From Desulforhopalus sp. IMCC35007 (lineage in GTDB: Bacteria; Desulfobacterota; Desulfobulbia; Desulfobulbales; Desulfocapsaceae), in the NCBI RefSeq assembly GCF_005116575.1, contig NZ_SWCN01000017.1, positions 1 to 64,000 of the forward strand: DNA of 64,000 nt, written 5' to 3'. The notes below the pieces were generated by a model. The model made no database searches, was not told the DNA's origin, and saw only the letters and a program-made list of their open reading frames with translations. Positions 61,275 to 64,000 of this stretch are shown piece after piece (the first letter of the stretch is position 1; every line of letters begins with the position of its first letter). Both the position numbers and the translations under genes were made by a program.

Positions 61275-61868
61275 TTTCAAATTACCTACTATTACAATTT
61301 AGCTTAAGACAAGTAAGCAGGGACAGACCACGGTTTCCTTAAAAGTCCACATATTCCACTATATCCTAACTAGTGAATAAGGTCTAACGTTAAAAGATAA
61401 TTCCAAAAAACCACCTCAAACAACTGCACATTTCTAAGCACTTTCTTGATTTATCCTTTCTTGCCGTTTTATGCCGGATAAGGATTTTTTTTATAAGGAG
61501 TCGGACATCTCTCTAATATCTACCAAGTTACTACGCCAGAAGCGTATATCTATAAACGACCTTCAAGCATTGAACGTGCGCATCTTCAGAAAAGAAATGA
61601 CCTTACACCTACCCCCCCTCGCCTACTTTTGAAGTACGGCAGACCTTGCCGGTATCACATTTTTACTCAGTGCAAGAACATCCAACTACCTTTGCAGAAT
61701 AGATTTTTTCTAAATCCCAATTGATTCCCCTTTCCGTAAGTTGTAGATATATCTGTTGGATGGTGCAGCAGGTATATTTTCAAACGTCCCACAGCTGATA
61801 ACTGAGGAATGTACACCGCTGATTCACAACACGATATTTTACGATTCTCCAAAGGAATATTTTAGATA
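61275..61868. promoter_or_regulatory. divergent intergenic region before hsdM
   Basis: This region of 594 bases without a convincing gene lies between the hydrolase and hsdM starts. CATCCAAC near 61679 and GTTGGATG near 61757 are a widely spaced inverted pair. AAAGGA sits 11 bases before the hsdM ATG. No terminator, tRNA or second att copy was found. Confidence 0.45.
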
Positions 61869-64000
61869 ATGACACAAGCAACAAACAACCTTGCAGCTTA
61901 CATCTGGTCCTTGGCTGACCTCTTACGTGGTGATTTTAGACAAAGTCAGTATGGGCGGGTGATATTACCCTTTACCCTGCTACGCCGTCTTGAAGGTGTC
62001 CTGGAGGAAACCAAGGATGCAGTGCTGGCTGAGCATGACAAAATCTCAAATATGAATCTGCCAGAAGAAGCTCAGGAAAAGCTGTTGCTGCGAGCTACCG
62101 GCGGGCTGTCATTTTTCAATATCTCAAAGATGAACCTTTCTACCCTTGGTGAGACCGATATCAAGGATAACCTGGAATCATATATTCAGGGCTTTTCTAG
62201 TGACGCCAGGCAGATCTTTGAATACTTCAATTTTAGTGAGTTTATTGGTCACCTCAGTGATGCTAACCTGCTCTATAAAATTGTCCAGAAGGTTCGGACA
62301 ATGGATCTTTCGCCGAAGAAGGTGACAAACCATGAAATGGGACTGGTCTTTGAGGAACTGATCCGGCGCTTTGCAGAAAGTTCCAATGATACAGCAGGTG
62401 AGCACTTTACACCTCGCGATATCGTCCGCCTTACCACCTCCCTGGTGTTTATGGAAGATGATGATGCTCTCACTAAACCGGGTATCATTCGCACCATTTA
62501 TGATCCTACAGCGGGTACAGGCGGTTTTCTTTCTTCCGGCATGGAATACGTACATGAACTGAACCCCCAAGCTGTCATGCGGGCCTATGGTCAGGAGCTG
62601 AACCCTGAGAGTTACGCCATCTGCAAGGCCGATATGCTGATTAAAGGGCAAGAAGTGAGCAATATCAAGTACGGCAACACCCTGTCAGCCGATCAGCTGT
62701 ACGGTGACAGATTTGATTATATGCTCTCCAATCCTCCTTTTGGTGTGGACTGGAAAAAGATCGAAAAAGATATCAAGGATGAGCATACCCTCAAAGGTTA
62801 TGAAGGCCGTTTTGGTCCTGGTCTGCCAAGGGTGTCTGATGGCTCGTTGTTATTTCTCCTGCACCTTCTCAGTAAGCTCCGAGATAAGATCGGTAGTGAT
62901 GTACAGGGAGCAAGTGGTGGTCGTATCGGTATAATTCTGAATGGCTCACCCCTCTTTACCGGTGGTGCTGGTTCTGGCGAGTCTGAAATCCGACGATATA
63001 TACTTGAAGCTGATCTGCTGGAAGCAATTGTGGCCTTGCCTACTGATATGTTTTACAACACCGGTATTTCCACCTATGTATGGATACTCTCCAATAAAAA
63101 GAGGGCAGAGCGAAAAGGTAAGGTTCAGTTGATAAACGGGGTAAACCTCTGTGGTAAGATGCGTAAATCCCTTGGCTCCAAGCGTAACGTAATGGATGAG
63201 GATGATATCGCCACCATCACCCGCGCTTTCGGTAACTTTGAGGTGATTGATGCCCAGGAGCTGGATAAACCTGCAGAGCAGAAAAGTAACCGTGGTCGTC
63301 AGTCCGAAAATGGAAAAACTGCAACACCCAAGACCTTTAGCAGCAAGATTTTCTACTCCCATGAATTTGGCTACAGGCGGATTACTATTGAGCGTCCTTT
63401 ACGAATGTCATACCAGTTCAGTGACGAGCGGATTGAAGAACTGCGCTTTGCTCCTAAGCCCCTGGATATACCGATGCAGTGGATTTATGCAGAGTACGGT
63501 CAAGGGTGGTCCGAAGATAACTATGGTGATCTGAGTGAGCATGTAAGCGATATTCGACTGTATATCAAAAAGAACTTCAGCACGTTGAAAGAAAAGCAGG
63601 TGAAAGACCTTCTGGACCGCAAGACCTGGTTGTGTCAATTGCAGATCCTCAAAACAGCAAAACGTCTGCAACAGGCCATAGGGATTGCTCAGCATGACGA
63701 TATGAACAGCTATGATGCTGTCATAAAAAAGAGTGGGGTAAAACTTGAGACCAAAGAAAAGAAGCAGATTACAGCGGCGGTAAGTTGGAAGAACCCGGAA
63801 GCAGAAAAAGTAATCCAAAAGGTCCATAAAAAAGGTTCAGCCGATCCTGTGTATGGGCTTTTTGAGGTAAACGGCAAGGTGTTGCAGTATCAGCCGGATG
63901 GTGACCTGCGTGACCATGAGAACGTTGCCCTGGATCCATCCCGACCTGTAAACGAGGTGAATGTGGCATATTTCGCAAAAGAGGTACTGCCCCATGTGCC
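61869..64000 (+). CDS. hsdM: type I restriction-modification methylase subunit HsdM (cut by window end)
   Basis: The first 710 residues are visible; the frame stays open to the last base. The N-terminal helical HsdM_N domain ([33 protein letters not shown]) is followed by the N6-adenine methylase core. AdoMet motif I is [10 protein letters not shown] near residue 212 and the catalytic motif IV is SNPPFGVDW near 288. A C-terminal region of the long HsdM type follows. It methylates adenine within a site read by an HsdS partner, not present here. hsdS and hsdR are expected to the right. It may protect the island or act in defence. Confidence 0.92.
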   Translation, partial: MTQATNNLAAYIWSLADLLRGDFRQSQYGRVILPFTLLRRLEGVLEETKDAVLAEHDKISNMNLPEEAQEKLLLRATGGLSFFNISKMNLSTLGETDIKDNLESYIQGFSSDARQIFEYFNFSEFIGHLSDANLLYKIVQKVRTMDLSPKKVTNHEMGLVFEELIRRFAESSNDTAGEHFTPRDIVRLTTSLVFMEDDDALTKPGIIRTIYDPTAGTGGFLSSGMEYVHELNPQAVMRAYGQELNPESYAICKADMLIKGQEVSNIKYGNTLSADQLYGDRFDYMLSNPPFGVDWKKIEKDIKDEHTLKGYEGRFGPGLPRVSDGSLLFLLHLLSKLRDKIGSDVQGASGGRIGIILNGSPLFTGGAGSGESEIRRYILEADLLEAIVALPTDMFYNTGISTYVWILSNKKRAERKGKVQLINGVNLCGKMRKSLGSKRNVMDEDDIATITRAFGNFEVIDAQELDKPAEQKSNRGRQSENGKTATPKTFSSKIFYSHEFGYRRITIERPLRMSYQFSDERIEELRFAPKPLDIPMQWIYAEYGQGWSEDNYGDLSEHVSDIRLYIKKNFSTLKEKQVKDLLDRKTWLCQLQILKTAKRLQQAIGIAQHDDMNSYDAVIKKSGVKLETKEKKQITAAVSWKNPEAEKVIQKVHKKGSADPVYGLFEVNGKVLQYQPDGDLRDHENVALDPSRPVNEVNVAYFAKEVLPHV

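Overview
The window reads as chromosome of an AT-rich Gram-negative bacterium, most likely a Desulfobacterota (Desulfobulbales-like) relative. That assignment is an inference from the exosortase/PEP-CTERM exopolysaccharide genes, the stand-alone MshEN receptor and the mix of insertion sequences; no rRNA or ribosomal marker is present to confirm it.  Layout: (1) 1-0.5 kb: one CRISPR-like palindromic repeat and the 3' stump of an IS256-type transposase. (2) 0.9-3.8 kb: two secreted proteins on the + strand (a LamG-like and a parallel beta-helix protein), closed by a strong bidirectional terminator. (3) 3.9-16.7 kb: an 11-gene minus-strand operon read from a PEP-CTERM protein through a YetA/PcRGLX-like enzyme, polysaccharide deacetylase, GT4, GNAT/FemAB-like protein, O-antigen-ligase-like protein, an unknown, a kinase-like protein, a Wzx-like flippase, a sulfotransferase and a GT2. 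(4) 16.8-24.1 kb: a transposon-rich stretch (dead IS4, intact IS1595, frameshifted IS1595, ISNCY-like element) around one GT4 and one serine-acetyltransferase-like gene. (5) 24.2-37.1 kb: minus-strand genes for two hypotheticals, asparagine synthase, a GT2, a tandem double GT2, two acetyltransferases, an SGNH protein, a VOC protein, FemAB, exosortase, EpsI and an XrtA-type deacetylase. (6) 37.5-42.5 kb: + strand XrtA-type amidotransferase, small ORF, acyl carrier protein, AMP-ligase and a VanZ fusion. (7) 42.7-48.3 kb: a PKD/FN3 surface protein, an MshEN protein and NAD synthase. (8) 48.4-49.0 kb: a ParD antitoxin whose ParE partner is dead. (9) from 49.46 kb to the window end: an integrated accessory island.  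Regions 3-6 together look like one extracellular polysaccharide and protein-sorting locus: glycosyltransferases build a repeat unit, acetyl-, sulfo- and deacetylase enzymes decorate it, the flippase and O-ligase-like protein export and polymerise or attach it, and exosortase/EpsI handle PEP-CTERM proteins. The MshEN protein may tie the region to cyclic di-GMP. The transposons sit in the middle of the locus; the IS4 copy lies between the leader of the large operon and its probable promoter, and one IS1595 copy supplies the start of the downstream GT4 frame.  The island begins at a displaced 3' fragment of a tRNA-Met gene followed by a tyrosine integrase, a small HTH protein and a primase-helicase, an arrangement like P4-type satellites. 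It continues with a run of same-strand small genes separated by imperfect palindromes that resemble integron attC sites, then HNH, DUF2971, a membrane-anchored alpha/beta hydrolase and a type I DNA methyltransferase cut by the window edge. This right-hand part is the best candidate for an undescribed defence or cassette system.
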